DNA of 43,669 nt. It comes from Chloroflexi bacterium GWB2_54_36. GTDB lineage: Bacteria > Chloroflexota > Anaerolineae > Anaerolineales > Anaerolineaceae. The stretch covers positions 1-43,669 of the forward strand of contig MGMG01000061.1 in the NCBI GenBank assembly GCA_001796355.1. Reading direction: 5' to 3'. Under the pieces are notes generated by a model, which was not told where the DNA came from, searched no databases, and saw nothing but the letters and a program-made list of their open reading frames with translations. A program made the position numbers and the translations under genes. This document shows positions 1 through 8,545 of the stretch, one piece after another (position 1 is the stretch's first letter; each line of letters opens with the position of its first letter).

Positions 1-31
1 TCAGGCAGTTTTGCGCGTACGAATTTTAAAT

Positions 32-1261
32 TTAATCCGCGGGTTGCAATTTTGCCGCTGCAGCGGCTTTGAGGGCTTCCGCCTTGTCGGTGCGTTCCCA
101 TGTCAGGTTCAGATCATCGCGGCCGAAATGACCGTACGCAGCCAACTGCTGGTAGATCGGACGACGCAGGTCGAGCTGCTGAATGATCGCGCCGGGGCGC
201 AGATCAAAATGCTTGGAGATCAGCTCGGCGATCTCCTCATCCGGAATGGCGCCGGTGCCGAAGGTTTCCACGTTCACGCTCAAAGGGTGGGCAACACCAA
301 TGGCGTAGGCCACCTGGATTTCCACGCGTTCGGCCAACCCGGCTGCCACAATATTCTTGGCCACCCAGCGGGCTGCATACGCTGCAGACCGGTCAACCTT
401 GGTGGGGTCCTTGCCTGAGAATGCGCCGCCGCCGTGACGCCCCATCCCGCCGTAAGTATCGACGATGATCTTGCGCCCGGTCAGGCCGGAGTCGCCCATT
501 GGGCCGCCAACTACAAATCGCCCGGTCGGGTTGACAAAGATTTTTATATCTTCATCCACCATCTCAGCCGGCAGCACCGGCAGAATGACATGTTTGATGA
601 CTTCCTTGCGGATGTCTTCCTGCGAGATTTCCGGGGCATGCTGCGTGCTAATCAAAACCGTGTCCACCCGGTGAGGTTTCCCATAGCGATACTCGACTGT
701 CACCTGAGACTTGCCGTCCGGTCGCAGCCAGGGTAATGTGCCGTTCTTGCGCACCTCGGCCAGTTTACGGGTCAAGTTATGTGCCAGGTAAATGGGCATG
801 GGCATCAACACCGGTGTCTCGTTGCAGGCAAAGCCAAACATCATGCCCTGGTCACCTGCGCCGACATCCTCGATCCCGTTGTCGGCTAATTGCCCGGCTT
901 TTCCTTCTTGCGAATGATCCACGCCCAAAGCGATGTCGCCAGACTGTTTGGCAATTGCCACCTGCACAGCGCAGGTGTTGCCGTCAAAACCTTTGGCGCT
1001 GTCGTCATAGCCGATCTCGTTGACCACTTTGCGCACCAGATCATTGAAATTGATTTGCGCGCGGGTGGTGATTTCACCCAGCAGCATGACGAAGCCGGTT
1101 TTGGTAGCGGATTCGCAGGCGACCCGCGAATAAGGGTCCTGCGCCAGGCAGGCATCCAGCACCGCGTCCGAGACCTGGTCGCACAGCTTGTCCGGATGTC
1201 CCTCGGTAACCGATTCAGAAGTGAACAGATACTTGGGGGAGTTCATAAAAGTGGTGTTCAT
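32..1261 (-). CDS. metK: S-adenosylmethionine synthetase
   Basis: MetK makes S-adenosylmethionine from methionine and ATP in the cytoplasm, releasing phosphate and pyrophosphate. The 409-residue product has the usual family length. The N-terminal signature [20 protein letters not shown] supplies the ATP and metal-binding histidine and aspartate. [10 protein letters not shown] in the middle and [19 protein letters not shown] further on are the two classical family signatures. The start is the ATG at 1261, preceded by GGAGG with a 9-base spacer; the frame stays open further upstream, but that part lies inside the riboswitch and is not coding. The gene stands alone and is controlled by the leader described next. 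Confidence 0.97.
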   Translation of the reverse strand: MNTTFMNSPKYLFTSESVTEGHPDKLCDQVSDAVLDACLAQDPYSRVACESATKTGFVMLLGEITTRAQINFNDLVRKVVNEIGYDDSAKGFDGNTCAVQVAIAKQSGDIALGVDHSQEGKAGQLADNGIEDVGAGDQGMMFGFACNETPVLMPMPIYLAHNLTRKLAEVRKNGTLPWLRPDGKSQVTVEYRYGKPHRVDTVLISTQHAPEISQEDIRKEVIKHVILPVLPAEMVDEDIKIFVNPTGRFVVGGPMGDSGLTGRKIIVDTYGGMGRHGGGAFSGKDPTKVDRSAAYAARWVAKNIVAAGLAERVEIQVAYAIGVAHPLSVNVETFGTGAIPDEEIAELISKHFDLRPGAIIQQLDLRRPIYQQLAAYGHFGRDDLNLTWERTDKAEALKAAAAAKLQPAD

Positions 1262-1283
1262 TAATTGTGTCCTCCATTTCGGA

Positions 1284-1313
1284 TAAAAAAAGCCCCTTCT
1301 GAGACAAGGGGCA
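1284..1313 (-). terminator. Intrinsic terminator of the metK leader
   Basis: On the minus strand GCCCC and GGGGC arms (1292-1313) form a hairpin followed directly by a run of seven T. It lies between the SAM aptamer and the metK ribosome binding site, so it is the expression platform of the riboswitch: SAM binding would free the terminator and stop transcription before metK. Confidence 0.88.
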
Positions 1314-1338
1314 ACCGAATTGATCGTTTGTAACTGCC

Positions 1339-1467
1339 CTCTCATCTTCCAGAATTTCGATCTGCCGGAATTGGCACCTTCGAATACCCTTTTCAAACCA
1401 CACCCAGGGTAATCAGGTTGTCGAGGCTTCACAGGGCCGGTCCCTCCGCCTCTCTGGATAAGAGCGC
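1339..1467 (-). promoter_or_regulatory. SAM-I riboswitch (S-box) aptamer upstream of metK
   Basis: The minus strand shows the S-box order: CTCTTATCCAGAGAGGCGGA opens P1/P2, then GGGACCGGCCC, GAAGCCTCGACAACC, GGTGCCAATTCC, GCAGA, and finally GAAGATGAGAG, which closes P1. These are the conserved blocks of the SAM-I class. With the downstream terminator and metK this is a transcriptional OFF switch: high SAM should lower metK expression. Confidence 0.95.
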
Positions 1468-1485
1468 CTTTATGGGGCTTATTGG

Positions 1486-1491
1486 ATTGTA
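1486..1491 (-). promoter_or_regulatory. Possible -10 element of the metK transcript
   Basis: TACAAT on the minus strand lies just upstream of the SAM aptamer, which would place the transcript start close to the first riboswitch base. No convincing -35 element is visible at 17 bases. Confidence 0.4.
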
Positions 1492-1596
1492 CCTGCTATC
1501 TTAACACAGGATTTTTTAGATGTCAATTCATCCAGGGTCACAAAAACGACACAACCGGTCATGATTGCATTCTTACCAAATTTCAGTCAGAGTGTG

Positions 1597-1633
1597 AAAA
1601 AAGTATGCCCCGGGAGATGTTTTCTTCCCGGGG
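1597..1633 (-). terminator. Probable terminator downstream of thrS
   Basis: Perfect 8-bp arms CCCCGGGA (1608-1615) and TCCCGGGG (1626-1633) are followed on the minus strand, after a few bases, by six T. It lies about 40 bp past the thrS stop. The gap between stem and T run makes it weaker than a textbook terminator. Confidence 0.65.
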
Positions 1634-1672
1634 AATGCGTTTCTAAGCTTGCGTAGGTATCTGGATCTTGTA

Positions 1673-3484
1673 TTACAGTTCGGGTGAGCGGGCAGCGATT
1701 TTGGCCTTTACCGATTCGATGAATTCGCTGACCGGCAGGTCATTCTGGCGCGAGCCGTCGCGGCGGCGCAGAGCGATCGTCCCGGCAGCCATTTCAGTGT
1801 CGCCGACCACAGCCATGTACGGCACTTTGAGCAGTTGCGCGTTGCGAATCTTGGCATTCATGCGATCCGAGCCCAGGTCCGCTTTTGCGCGAATGCCGGC
1901 AGCCCGCATTTGTTTTGCCAGCGCTGCAGCGTAGTCGTTGTGCTGGTCGGTGATCGGCACAATGGTTACCTGGTCGGGTGACAGCCAGACCGGGAAGTTG
2001 CCGGCATAGTGCTCCAGCAGGAAGCCGACCATGCGCTCGTGGGTGCTGAGCGGGGCGCGGTGAATGCACAACGGCACTTCATCTTCACCGGCGCTATTGA
2101 CGAACGACAAGTCGAAGCGGGCGGGTACGGCAAAGTCAACCTGGTTGGTGGCCAGCGAGAACTCTTTGCCGATGGCGCTCCAAATCTGCACGTCGATTTT
2201 GGGGCCGTAGAAGGCCGCTTCGTCAGCAGCCTCGACGTAAGGCACATTGTGATTGCGCATGGCGCTGCGCACCATTTCTTCGGTTTTGAGCCACAGACGC
2301 TCGTTATCGACGTACTTTTTACCCAGGCCTTTTTTATGGTGGGTTGACAGCCGCATGACGAATTTTTCGATGCCAAACAAGTCAAAATACGTCTGATACA
2401 TGGCGACAACGCCCATAAATTCCGATTCAAACTGCGCTTCCGAGCAGTAGATATGAGCGTCATTCATTTGCATGGAACGCACGCGCATCAGCCCGAAAAG
2501 CTCGCCGCTTTTTTCATAGCGGTAGCAGGTGCCGTACTCTGCCAGACGCACCGGTAAGTCGCGGTACGAGCGTTGCTTGCTGCCGAAGATTTTGTGGTGG
2601 AAGGGGCAGTTCATCGGTTTGACGTAGTACTTGACGCCTTCCAGTTCCATCGGCGGGAACATGCTCTCGGCATAGTAGGGCAGGTGACCGGAGCGCTTGA
2701 ACAGGTCCTCTTTGGTCAGGTGGGGCGTGCGCACACGGTCATAACCGGCTTTTTCTTCCATTTCCTTGGCCAGTTTTTCCAATTCTTCGATCATGACGCC
2801 ACCGCGCGGCAGCCATAACGGCAGTCCAGGGCCCACCTCGTCGTCGAAGATGAATATTTCCAGTTCTTTGCCTAGCTTGCGGTGGTCGCGGCGTTTGGCT
2901 TCTTCCAGCATCTGTAAGTACTGGTTGAGTTCATCTTTGGTTTTCCAGGCGGTGCCATATACGCGCTGCAATTGGGGATTGTGTTCGTCGCCGCGCCAGT
3001 AAGCCCCGGCTATATTCATCAGCTTGAAGGCAGACGGGTTGATTTTGGCGGTGTTGTCCACATGCGGGCCGCGGCACAGATCCACGAACGTGTCGCTGGT
3101 GTAGATGGAGAGCTCTGGCCTTTCGGTCAGTGGATTGCCGTGCTCGTCGGTCTCGCCAAGTTCAAGGTCGTGAATCAGCTCGAGCTTGTAGGGCTGATCT
3201 TTGAATATCTGGCGCGCTTCATCGGCGGTGACCACTTTGCGCACAAAGTCGTGCCGCCCGGCGATGATCTGGCGCATGCGCTTCTCGAGTTTTTCCAAAT
3301 CCTCGGGGGTCAGAGTGCGCGGCAGGTCGAAGTCGTAGTAGAAGCCGTTTTCGACCGGCGGCCCGATAGTGTACTTGGCCTCCGGGAACATCTCGATCAC
3401 CGCTTCGGCCATAATGTGGGCCAGCGAGTGGCGAATGCGATAAAGTTCGCTTTCGTGATAATTTTCCTGTTCTTCCTGTACCAT
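1673..3484 (-). CDS. thrS: Threonyl-tRNA synthetase, form without TGS domain
   Basis: The enzyme charges tRNA-Thr with threonine. It begins almost directly with the editing (second additional) domain HSLAHIMAEAV, followed by the CRGPH motif. The class II core contains KPMNCPFHH, RSMQMNDAHIY and CIHRAPLSTHERM, which carry the zinc-binding cysteine and histidines. The C-terminal anticodon-binding domain starts near PVWLSPDQVTIVPI. The 603-residue length fits a synthetase that lacks the roughly 60-residue N-terminal TGS domain. I chose the ATG at 3484 because GGAGG precedes it by 5 bases; the 38 in-frame codons upstream show no TGS similarity. No T-box leader is visible. Confidence 0.95.
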   Translation of the reverse strand: MVQEEQENYHESELYRIRHSLAHIMAEAVIEMFPEAKYTIGPPVENGFYYDFDLPRTLTPEDLEKLEKRMRQIIAGRHDFVRKVVTADEARQIFKDQPYKLELIHDLELGETDEHGNPLTERPELSIYTSDTFVDLCRGPHVDNTAKINPSAFKLMNIAGAYWRGDEHNPQLQRVYGTAWKTKDELNQYLQMLEEAKRRDHRKLGKELEIFIFDDEVGPGLPLWLPRGGVMIEELEKLAKEMEEKAGYDRVRTPHLTKEDLFKRSGHLPYYAESMFPPMELEGVKYYVKPMNCPFHHKIFGSKQRSYRDLPVRLAEYGTCYRYEKSGELFGLMRVRSMQMNDAHIYCSEAQFESEFMGVVAMYQTYFDLFGIEKFVMRLSTHHKKGLGKKYVDNERLWLKTEEMVRSAMRNHNVPYVEAADEAAFYGPKIDVQIWSAIGKEFSLATNQVDFAVPARFDLSFVNSAGEDEVPLCIHRAPLSTHERMVGFLLEHYAGNFPVWLSPDQVTIVPITDQHNDYAAALAKQMRAAGIRAKADLGSDRMNAKIRNAQLLKVPYMAVVGDTEMAAGTIALRRRDGSRQNDLPVSEFIESVKAKIAARSPEL

Positions 3485-3506
3485 GCGCGCCTCCGTAATT
3501 TCAAGT

Positions 3507-3512
3507 ATTATA
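3507..3512 (-). promoter_or_regulatory. Probable -10 element of thrS
   Basis: TATAAT on the minus strand lies 22 bases upstream of the thrS ATG. The leader would be only about 15 bases, which leaves no room for a riboswitch or T-box. The -35 region is weak. Confidence 0.5.
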
Positions 3513-3668
3513 TCAGGGTGAGACGCGTACCGCGAAAAATTTATTACCCCGGAGAACCGGCGTTTACCATGAAAATCAAGTTTACTGAGAGAACTCAATA
3601 GACAGTAAACCTGCCAAACGCTTACCCGGTCTACGAGTTGGAAAAATCACATTATTTTACGAGGAACA

Positions 3669-4139
3669 ATGATCTACCGACAGGCAGTCCCCTTCGATTT
3701 TCCCCGCCTGGCGCAAATGCGCTGGGATTTCCGCACCGAACTACTAACCGAATCGCTGCCGCCTGAAACCAGGGAAGCCTTCCTGCCGGTGATGTTGGAT
3801 TTTCTGGAGGATGCCTACCGCAGCGGTCGGTGGGTCATGTGGGTGGCGGAGCAGGAAGGGGTCATCGTCTCGCACGTGTACATCGAGCGCATCCGCAAAG
3901 TGCCGCGCCCGACCAGCTTTGACGCCGAGTACGGTTACCTGACCAACATGTACACCCTACCTGCATTCCGCGGACAGGAAATTGGCGCCAACCTGCTGCG
4001 TGTGGCGGTCGAGTGGGCGCGCGAGCAGCACCTGGAGATGATCATTCTATGGCCGGCCAGGGGGCGCGAGGCGTTTTATGAGCGCAGCGGGTTCATCGCC
4101 GAGCCAAAGGCCATGTCGTTGGAGTTGGAGGAGAGTTAG
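3669..4139 (+). CDS. GNAT-family N-acetyltransferase
   Basis: This 156-residue protein has the size and pattern of a single-domain GNAT acetyltransferase that moves an acetyl group from acetyl-CoA to an unknown amine. The acetyl-CoA-binding motif A is YLTNMYTLPAFRGQEIGANL around residues 95-115, with the R-G-Q-E-I-G-A loop. The C-terminal motif B is REAFYERSGFI. A GAGG sequence lies 4 bases before the ATG. It is transcribed away from thrS and towards the PKD gene. The substrate cannot be read from the sequence; neighbours give no clue. Confidence 0.85.
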   Translation: MIYRQAVPFDFPRLAQMRWDFRTELLTESLPPETREAFLPVMLDFLEDAYRSGRWVMWVAEQEGVIVSHVYIERIRKVPRPTSFDAEYGYLTNMYTLPAFRGQEIGANLLRVAVEWAREQHLEMIILWPARGREAFYERSGFIAEPKAMSLELEES

Positions 4140-4182
4140 ATGACGGAAATGTACATTATAGATACTTTATAGCGAAACACAA

Positions 4183-4204
4183 GGCGGGGCAAATTCGCCC
4201 CGCC
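4183..4204. terminator. Bidirectional terminator between convergent genes
   Basis: Perfect 8-bp arms GGCGGGGC and GCCCCGCC around the loop AAATTC. It sits between the GNAT gene (+) and the PKD gene (-). On the minus strand it is followed by TTGTGTTT, so it probably serves the PKD gene most effectively. Confidence 0.75.
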
Positions 4205-4234
4205 CAATTAGTAAATTCAAAACTTTATGGTTGA

Positions 4235-6262
4235 TTAATTGTGAATAACAATTGACCCGCCACCTAAAACTTGTTGTGAGCCATTGTCATAGACATTACC
4301 ATCTCCCCAGATTTGGATGCGGAAGTCATCCGGAGCTCCGTCATCAGCGGTGATCATGAATTTGTATGACCCCACGCCGTTGATGGTGCCTTCACCCTTG
4401 AATGTTGCTTTGGTTCCGGCTATAACCAGCCATTCGTAGCTCGTGCTCTTGAAGTTCAAATCACCGGCTTTGAATTGGAACTCTGTATTGCCTGTTGGAA
4501 CGTTCGCACCCTTTTGGTATTTTGAAACAAAACCAAAGGTAGCTTTGCCTTCCATGGCAGGATCAGCGGCATACGCGCCAGCGGGTGAATAAATCCAGCC
4601 GCCACCGGTGACAAAGCCGTTAGCTGGATCGTAGATTACTGCCATGGTGCAGGCAGGTTCCGAGTCAACGTAACTATCATTGACGGTCAGGCAGACATCG
4701 TAAATGCCAGGCGCAGCATAGGCGTGTGTGAGAGTGGCGCCCGTACCAGTGTATCCATCACCAAAAGCCCATGCATAGGTCAGCTCATCGTCATCAGGGT
4801 CAGATCCAGATCCATTGAAAACAATTGGTGTGTTTACAGCGCCTAAGTATGGACCACCAGGAATGGCCGTTGGTGTGAAATTTATAAATTTGTAGACCGA
4901 GACACACAGACCGCCGGTATTGTTCTGAGCATAAACGTCATAAATCTGGAATTGCAGCGAAAGAGGGCTTCCAGTGCCCGATTTAATGGTTGTGTAGCGA
5001 TGATTAGTACTGTAATCTCCCCATTCAATCACCTGATTATCAATCTGCAACTCAAGTAGAGTAGTACCATATGAGACGTACCCTCTTAACTGGTCTGTCC
5101 AGTCCGCGGAAAAATTGGTAAACCTCTGAACACTGTCCTGCGTATATTTAGCGTCCGCACGGATATCGTAAGTTCCAGTTCCCCCTGCATAGAATACTCC
5201 ACTTGCTTCGATTAAATAATCGTAAGCAGGATTGAGTGTGGTAGATGTGACAACCGGAGTGACCGCCCCACTACCATAGGAGGTGACAAACTTTGTTTCA
5301 ACAAATTCGTAACGAGTATATGTTCCAGCAACACACTGGGCTACCCCAGTAACCAAAAGTGGATCGGTCACTTTTACGGTCGCAGTATCAATTACAGAGG
5401 GGGTTTTTCCATCAGACGCTGTCAAAGTAAGCGTATAGGTGCCAACATCGGTGCAAATGATCGTTGAGCTGAGCCCGTATTTATTAGCAATTGTGCAGTG
5501 GCTGTTATTCACCGACCACTCATAGCTCAATGGATCTCCATTGGGATCAGATACCTCCCCGGAAATTGGGATTATATCGCCTATGTTACCGGTTAAATCC
5601 AATCCAGCGTTTGCAGTTGGGGGCAGATTCTTGATAACCCATATACCTGAAATGCCTTCGTTTTGGGAAGCACCGCCTGTCGTATCGATCGTGACGGCTT
5701 TAATCGGTTCAGAAGATTTAAACCCCACGAATTCGAAGCTGTTTGCGACCGTATCAAGGTAACTATCCCCAAAAATCTGGTAAGTTCCGTCCGCGAAGGA
5801 AAGCGTAATACTTTCCGATGCAGTAGAGTTGGTAAGCAGACTAAACCCCACCCCTAATACTGGATTAGCGAAATTGATAGTAACCTGGTAATCATCCTCG
5901 CCATTCGCGATTATGGTAGGACCAGTTGGAGTAGGGTTGGTATTACCAAGTCCTGCATTCCAAGCAGGACCCATAATACAAATATAGTCGAGGGCGACCG
6001 CTTCCTTGACTGTAACTGCCCCTCCTGACAATGAGATACCGTTACTACCCAAATTACAGCTATAGCCAGTAAAAGTTGAAGCGAACGGAGTTAAATTCTC
6101 GCTGGTAGTTGCGGGGATGGCAATGTTTTCCACTCCAGGGAGGGTAGTAAAAGTAGCCTGATCCAGAATTATGTTGGGCACATCTGCAGCTACGACTGGA
6201 GATACCAGAAGTAGTGAAAGAATTACGGTAAGGACGATCGATCTATAAAGAAAGCGTTTCAT
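4235..6262 (-). CDS. Secreted PKD-repeat surface protein
   Basis: A 675-residue exported protein with no catalytic motif. A signal peptide (MKRFLYRSIVL followed by a hydrophobic stretch and VVAAD) predicts Sec export. Residues about 30-210 form a beta-rich domain of unknown type. A first PKD (polycystic-kidney-disease, Ig-like) domain follows from PPTANAGLDLTG to YTLTLTASDG. An unassigned beta-rich region comes next, then a second PKD domain from NFTPTAIPGGPYLG to YDVCLTVNDS. The C-terminal 120 residues begin FVTGGGWIYSPAG; similar C-terminal modules occur in other large bacterial surface proteins. PKD domains usually mediate binding to polymers or other cells. The start at 6262 has GGAGG 5 bases upstream. 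Codon use looks more A/T-rich than in its neighbours, which may reflect transfer or its secreted role. Confidence 0.85.
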   Translation of the reverse strand: MKRFLYRSIVLTVILSLLLVSPVVAADVPNIILDQATFTTLPGVENIAIPATTSENLTPFASTFTGYSCNLGSNGISLSGGAVTVKEAVALDYICIMGPAWNAGLGNTNPTPTGPTIIANGEDDYQVTINFANPVLGVGFSLLTNSTASESITLSFADGTYQIFGDSYLDTVANSFEFVGFKSSEPIKAVTIDTTGGASQNEGISGIWVIKNLPPTANAGLDLTGNIGDIIPISGEVSDPNGDPLSYEWSVNNSHCTIANKYGLSSTIICTDVGTYTLTLTASDGKTPSVIDTATVKVTDPLLVTGVAQCVAGTYTRYEFVETKFVTSYGSGAVTPVVTSTTLNPAYDYLIEASGVFYAGGTGTYDIRADAKYTQDSVQRFTNFSADWTDQLRGYVSYGTTLLELQIDNQVIEWGDYSTNHRYTTIKSGTGSPLSLQFQIYDVYAQNNTGGLCVSVYKFINFTPTAIPGGPYLGAVNTPIVFNGSGSDPDDDELTYAWAFGDGYTGTGATLTHAYAAPGIYDVCLTVNDSYVDSEPACTMAVIYDPANGFVTGGGWIYSPAGAYAADPAMEGKATFGFVSKYQKGANVPTGNTEFQFKAGDLNFKSTSYEWLVIAGTKATFKGEGTINGVGSYKFMITADDGAPDDFRIQIWGDGNVYDNGSQQVLGGGSIVIHN

Positions 6263-6374
6263 GATTTCCTCCATTGAGACAAATGAGCGAAATTAAACGG
6301 CTGGGGAAAGTTTTGGTTAATGATATTTCAGTCGATATTCCCCCTTTCGTTAAAAAATTCGGTGGATTAACAAC

Positions 6375-6402
6375 AAAAAAACCGACCATCCGTGGTCGGT
6401 TT
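6375..6402 (-). terminator. Intrinsic terminator in the leader of the PKD gene
   Basis: Perfect 10-bp arms (AAACCGACCA and its complement TGGTCGGTTT) around the tetraloop CGGA on the minus strand, running directly into seven T. It stands 113 bp upstream of the PKD start codon, with no other minus-strand gene upstream. It must therefore end either a small RNA or a regulated leader. Confidence 0.9.
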
Positions 6403-6519
6403 CGCTACTGGCTCCCCAAAGAGTTCCCCCCAATTATCAGGTCTAGCGACCAATACTGCCCTCTGGTTCAAAGCCCCCACTTCGCTGCCAACTATTCATT
6501 TGTGGTAATGTAACGTTTC
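6378..6519 (-). ncRNA. Candidate structured leader RNA or small RNA, class unknown
   Basis: Between a TATAAT box (6526-6531) and the strong terminator lies about 140 bases with no open frame. The minus strand can form GGTC-GCTA-GACC in the centre, CCAGAG pairing with CTCTTTGG around it, and an outer GTTGGC/GCCAGT helix, leaving purine-rich G runs as joining segments. This layout resembles a riboswitch with a terminator or a compact small RNA. I compared it by eye with SAM, cobalamin, c-di-GMP-I, fluoride, Mn and 6S consensus blocks and found no convincing match. The pairing scheme is a hand fold and not a computed structure. Confidence 0.5.
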
Positions 6520-6525
6520 TATTCC

Positions 6526-6531
6526 ATTATA
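6526..6531 (-). promoter_or_regulatory. -10 element for the leader RNA
   Basis: An exact TATAAT on the minus strand about 7 bases before the proposed transcript start. The -35 region is not recognisable. Confidence 0.5.
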
Positions 6532-6644
6532 CTCATAAATGTCATGGGCTATAGTGACGAATGTCATATCAAATTGAAGTAATTCTTAGAATTTGCCGAA
6601 AATATTGATCATTCGAGAAATTGAAGCATATCTCACAACATTCG

Positions 6645-6665
6645 TCCCTGAGCTTGTCGAAGGGA
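6645..6665. repeat. Dispersed palindromic repeat TCCCTGAGCTTGTCGAAGGGA
   Basis: An intergenic copy of the CCCTGAGCTTGTCGAAGGG element, with CCCT/AGGG outer arms. Related copies occur at about 19.9, 21.0, 21.4 and 21.5 kb in this window. Confidence 0.8.
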
Positions 6666-6730
6666 AGGCTCACTCATAGAGTGCCCTGTGGTCAGCGACC
6701 AGTAGACTTCGCTAACCCCCGCAGCCCGAG

Positions 6731-6736
6731 TATAAT
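6731..6736 (+). promoter_or_regulatory. -10 element of a probably leaderless gene
   Basis: TATAAT ends 6 bases before the ATG at 6743, so the transcript would start at or next to the start codon. No ribosome binding site is present. Confidence 0.6.
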
Positions 6737-6742
6737 TACCCC

Positions 6743-7765
6743 ATGAGCACACCACCTGTCGAAGTTCTCATTACCGTTTCCTTTCCCGACGACCTCATCA
6801 CGCCACTGCGCCAGCTTTCACCACGCCTGCGCATTACCTTGCAGCCGGCCCGCGCGCCGGAAGACATTCCTGCCGAGATCTGGAATCGCACCGAAGTGCT
6901 TTATACCGACCGGCTGCTGCCGGCGCCAGACGCAGCGCCCAACCTGCGCTGGATTCAATTTCACTACGCCGGCATCGACCACGTTGCAACCCATCCGCTG
7001 CTGAACAAACCCAACCTGGCGATCACCACCCTGAGCGGAGCGGCTGCGCCGCAGGTGGCGGAATACGCCGTCATGATGATGCTGGCGCTCGGCCACAAAA
7101 TGCCAGACCTGCATACCAACCAGTTCAAAGCCGATTGGCCAAAAGATCGTTGGGAGCGATTCAAACCGATTGAACTGCGCGGCAGCACAGTGGGAATTGT
7201 GGGCTATGGCAGTATTGGGCGCGAAATTGCGCGTTTGCTGCAGCCCTTCGAGGTCAAAGTTCTGGCTGCCAAGCGTGACGCAATGAAGCCGCTGGACGAT
7301 GGGTACACGCCAACAGGTCTAGGCGATCCAGAGGGTGATCTGTTCACCCGGCTTTATCCGATCGCTGCGCTCAAATCGATGGTAAAAACCTGCGATTTTG
7401 TGGTGGTATGCGTGCCGCTGACCCCTCAAACGCGCAATTTGATTGGCGAGGCAGAATTGGCTGCCATGGGTCCCAATGCTTACCTGGTGGACGTCAGCCG
7501 CGGGGGAATCGTCCAGCCGCAGGCGCTGGTAACTGCCTTGCAAGAGAAAAAGATTGCCGGAGCTGCGCTGGATGTCTTTGCGGACGAACCGCTGCCGCCC
7601 TCCAGCCCATTATGGAGGCTGCCCAACGTGCTCATTTCACCGCACATTTCAGGGATCAGCCCGCACTACTCCCGCCGGGCAGTCGCACTCTTCACCGATA
7701 ATCTGGCGCGTTACCTTTCAGGCGTTAAATTGTTTAACCTGTATGAACCGGAATTAGGCTATTAA
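6743..7765 (+). CDS. D-isomer-specific 2-hydroxyacid dehydrogenase
   Basis: A 340-residue NAD(P)-dependent dehydrogenase that should interconvert a D-2-hydroxyacid and a 2-oxoacid. The Rossmann motif is GIVGYGSIGREIA near residues 150-165. Family residues follow: the arginine in VDVSRGGIVQ, the glutamate in FADEPLP and the catalytic histidine in ISPHISG. An insertion around YTPTGLGDPEGD separates the second half of the Rossmann fold, a pattern seen in the GhrA/phosphoglycerate-dehydrogenase-like subgroup. The substrate is not predictable. The HAD hydrolase starts 36 bp downstream and is probably co-transcribed, which hints at a shared small-acid or phosphoglycolate theme, but this is speculation. 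Confidence 0.9.
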   Translation: MSTPPVEVLITVSFPDDLITPLRQLSPRLRITLQPARAPEDIPAEIWNRTEVLYTDRLLPAPDAAPNLRWIQFHYAGIDHVATHPLLNKPNLAITTLSGAAAPQVAEYAVMMMLALGHKMPDLHTNQFKADWPKDRWERFKPIELRGSTVGIVGYGSIGREIARLLQPFEVKVLAAKRDAMKPLDDGYTPTGLGDPEGDLFTRLYPIAALKSMVKTCDFVVVCVPLTPQTRNLIGEAELAAMGPNAYLVDVSRGGIVQPQALVTALQEKKIAGAALDVFADEPLPPSSPLWRLPNVLISPHISGISPHYSRRAVALFTDNLARYLSGVKLFNLYEPELGY

Positions 7766-7801
7766 CTTCATTTACAGCATCCTGACTGGAAAACTGATCT
7801 C

Positions 7802-8536
7802 ATGTTCAAAGCAATCTTCTTCGACCTTGGCGGCACGTTGATTTATTTCGATACCTCATGGGAAACGATCCTGCACCAGGCAAATCTGGCGCTGGGAGTG
7901 CAGTTGAAGGAGGCCGGTGTTGGCATGGATCCCGCGCAGCTGGCAGCCGATTTCAACTGGCGCATGCAAAAATACTATGCTCAACGCAGCAGCGATTATG
8001 TGGAGCACACCACCGAATTTGTACTGAACGAAATGCTGGCTTCCTATGGTTTGCCGGAAGTTAAGCCGGAGTGGACACGTATTGGTCTGGATGCTTTCTA
8101 TCACACCTTTCAAAACCACTGGCAGGTCGAACCGGACGCTATTTCCACGCTGGGGCGCTTGCGTGGTGTCGGCTACAAACTGGGGCTGATCTCCAATGCC
8201 GGCGACGCTGCCGATGTTCAGGCACTCATCGATAAAACCGGCCTGCGCCCGTACTTTGACCGCATCTGGATTTCTGCCAATGTGGGCGTGCGTAAACCTC
8301 ACCCGCGTATTTTTGAAATCGCGATGGATTCACTCCATTGTTCACCGAAAGAGGCGTTAATGATCGGCGATACGCTCAATGCGGATATTCTGGGCGCCGC
8401 TAATGTCGGCATGTCCAGCATCTGGATCACGCGCCGCGCAGATATGCTGGAGAACAACCCATACCGCCTGTCGATCGTACCAGACGAAGTCATCCCCACC
8501 CTGGACGAACTGCCGTTGCTCCTGGCAAACTGGTAG
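7802..8536 (+). CDS. HAD-superfamily hydrolase
   Basis: A 244-residue haloacid-dehalogenase-type phosphatase. Motif I is FFDLGGTLI (nucleophile Asp8; the usual second Asp is Gly, as in many family members). Motif II is GLISNAGD, motif III is the lysine in VRKPHP and motif IV is MIGDTLNADILGA. The cap domain lies between motifs I and II (residues about 15-110, helical), typical of subfamily I enzymes such as phosphoglycolate phosphatase and YjjG-like nucleotidases. The in vivo substrate is unknown. No clear ribosome binding site precedes the ATG, consistent with coupling to the dehydrogenase upstream. Confidence 0.88.
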   Translation: MFKAIFFDLGGTLIYFDTSWETILHQANLALGVQLKEAGVGMDPAQLAADFNWRMQKYYAQRSSDYVEHTTEFVLNEMLASYGLPEVKPEWTRIGLDAFYHTFQNHWQVEPDAISTLGRLRGVGYKLGLISNAGDAADVQALIDKTGLRPYFDRIWISANVGVRKPHPRIFEIAMDSLHCSPKEALMIGDTLNADILGAANVGMSSIWITRRADMLENNPYRLSIVPDEVIPTLDELPLLLANW

Positions 8537-8545
8537 GCGCTTAAT

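Noticed and set aside
1262..1432. 57-codon N-terminal extension of MetK
   Set aside because: It runs through the SAM riboswitch and terminator, and the ATG at 1261 has a good ribosome binding site.
3485..3600. T-box leader before thrS
   Set aside because: A -10 box lies only 22 bases before the start codon, and no T-box sequence is present.
6274..6513. 79-codon plus-strand reading frame upstream of the PKD gene
   Set aside because: It overlaps the leader RNA and its terminator in the other direction, has no ribosome binding site and shows no family resemblance.
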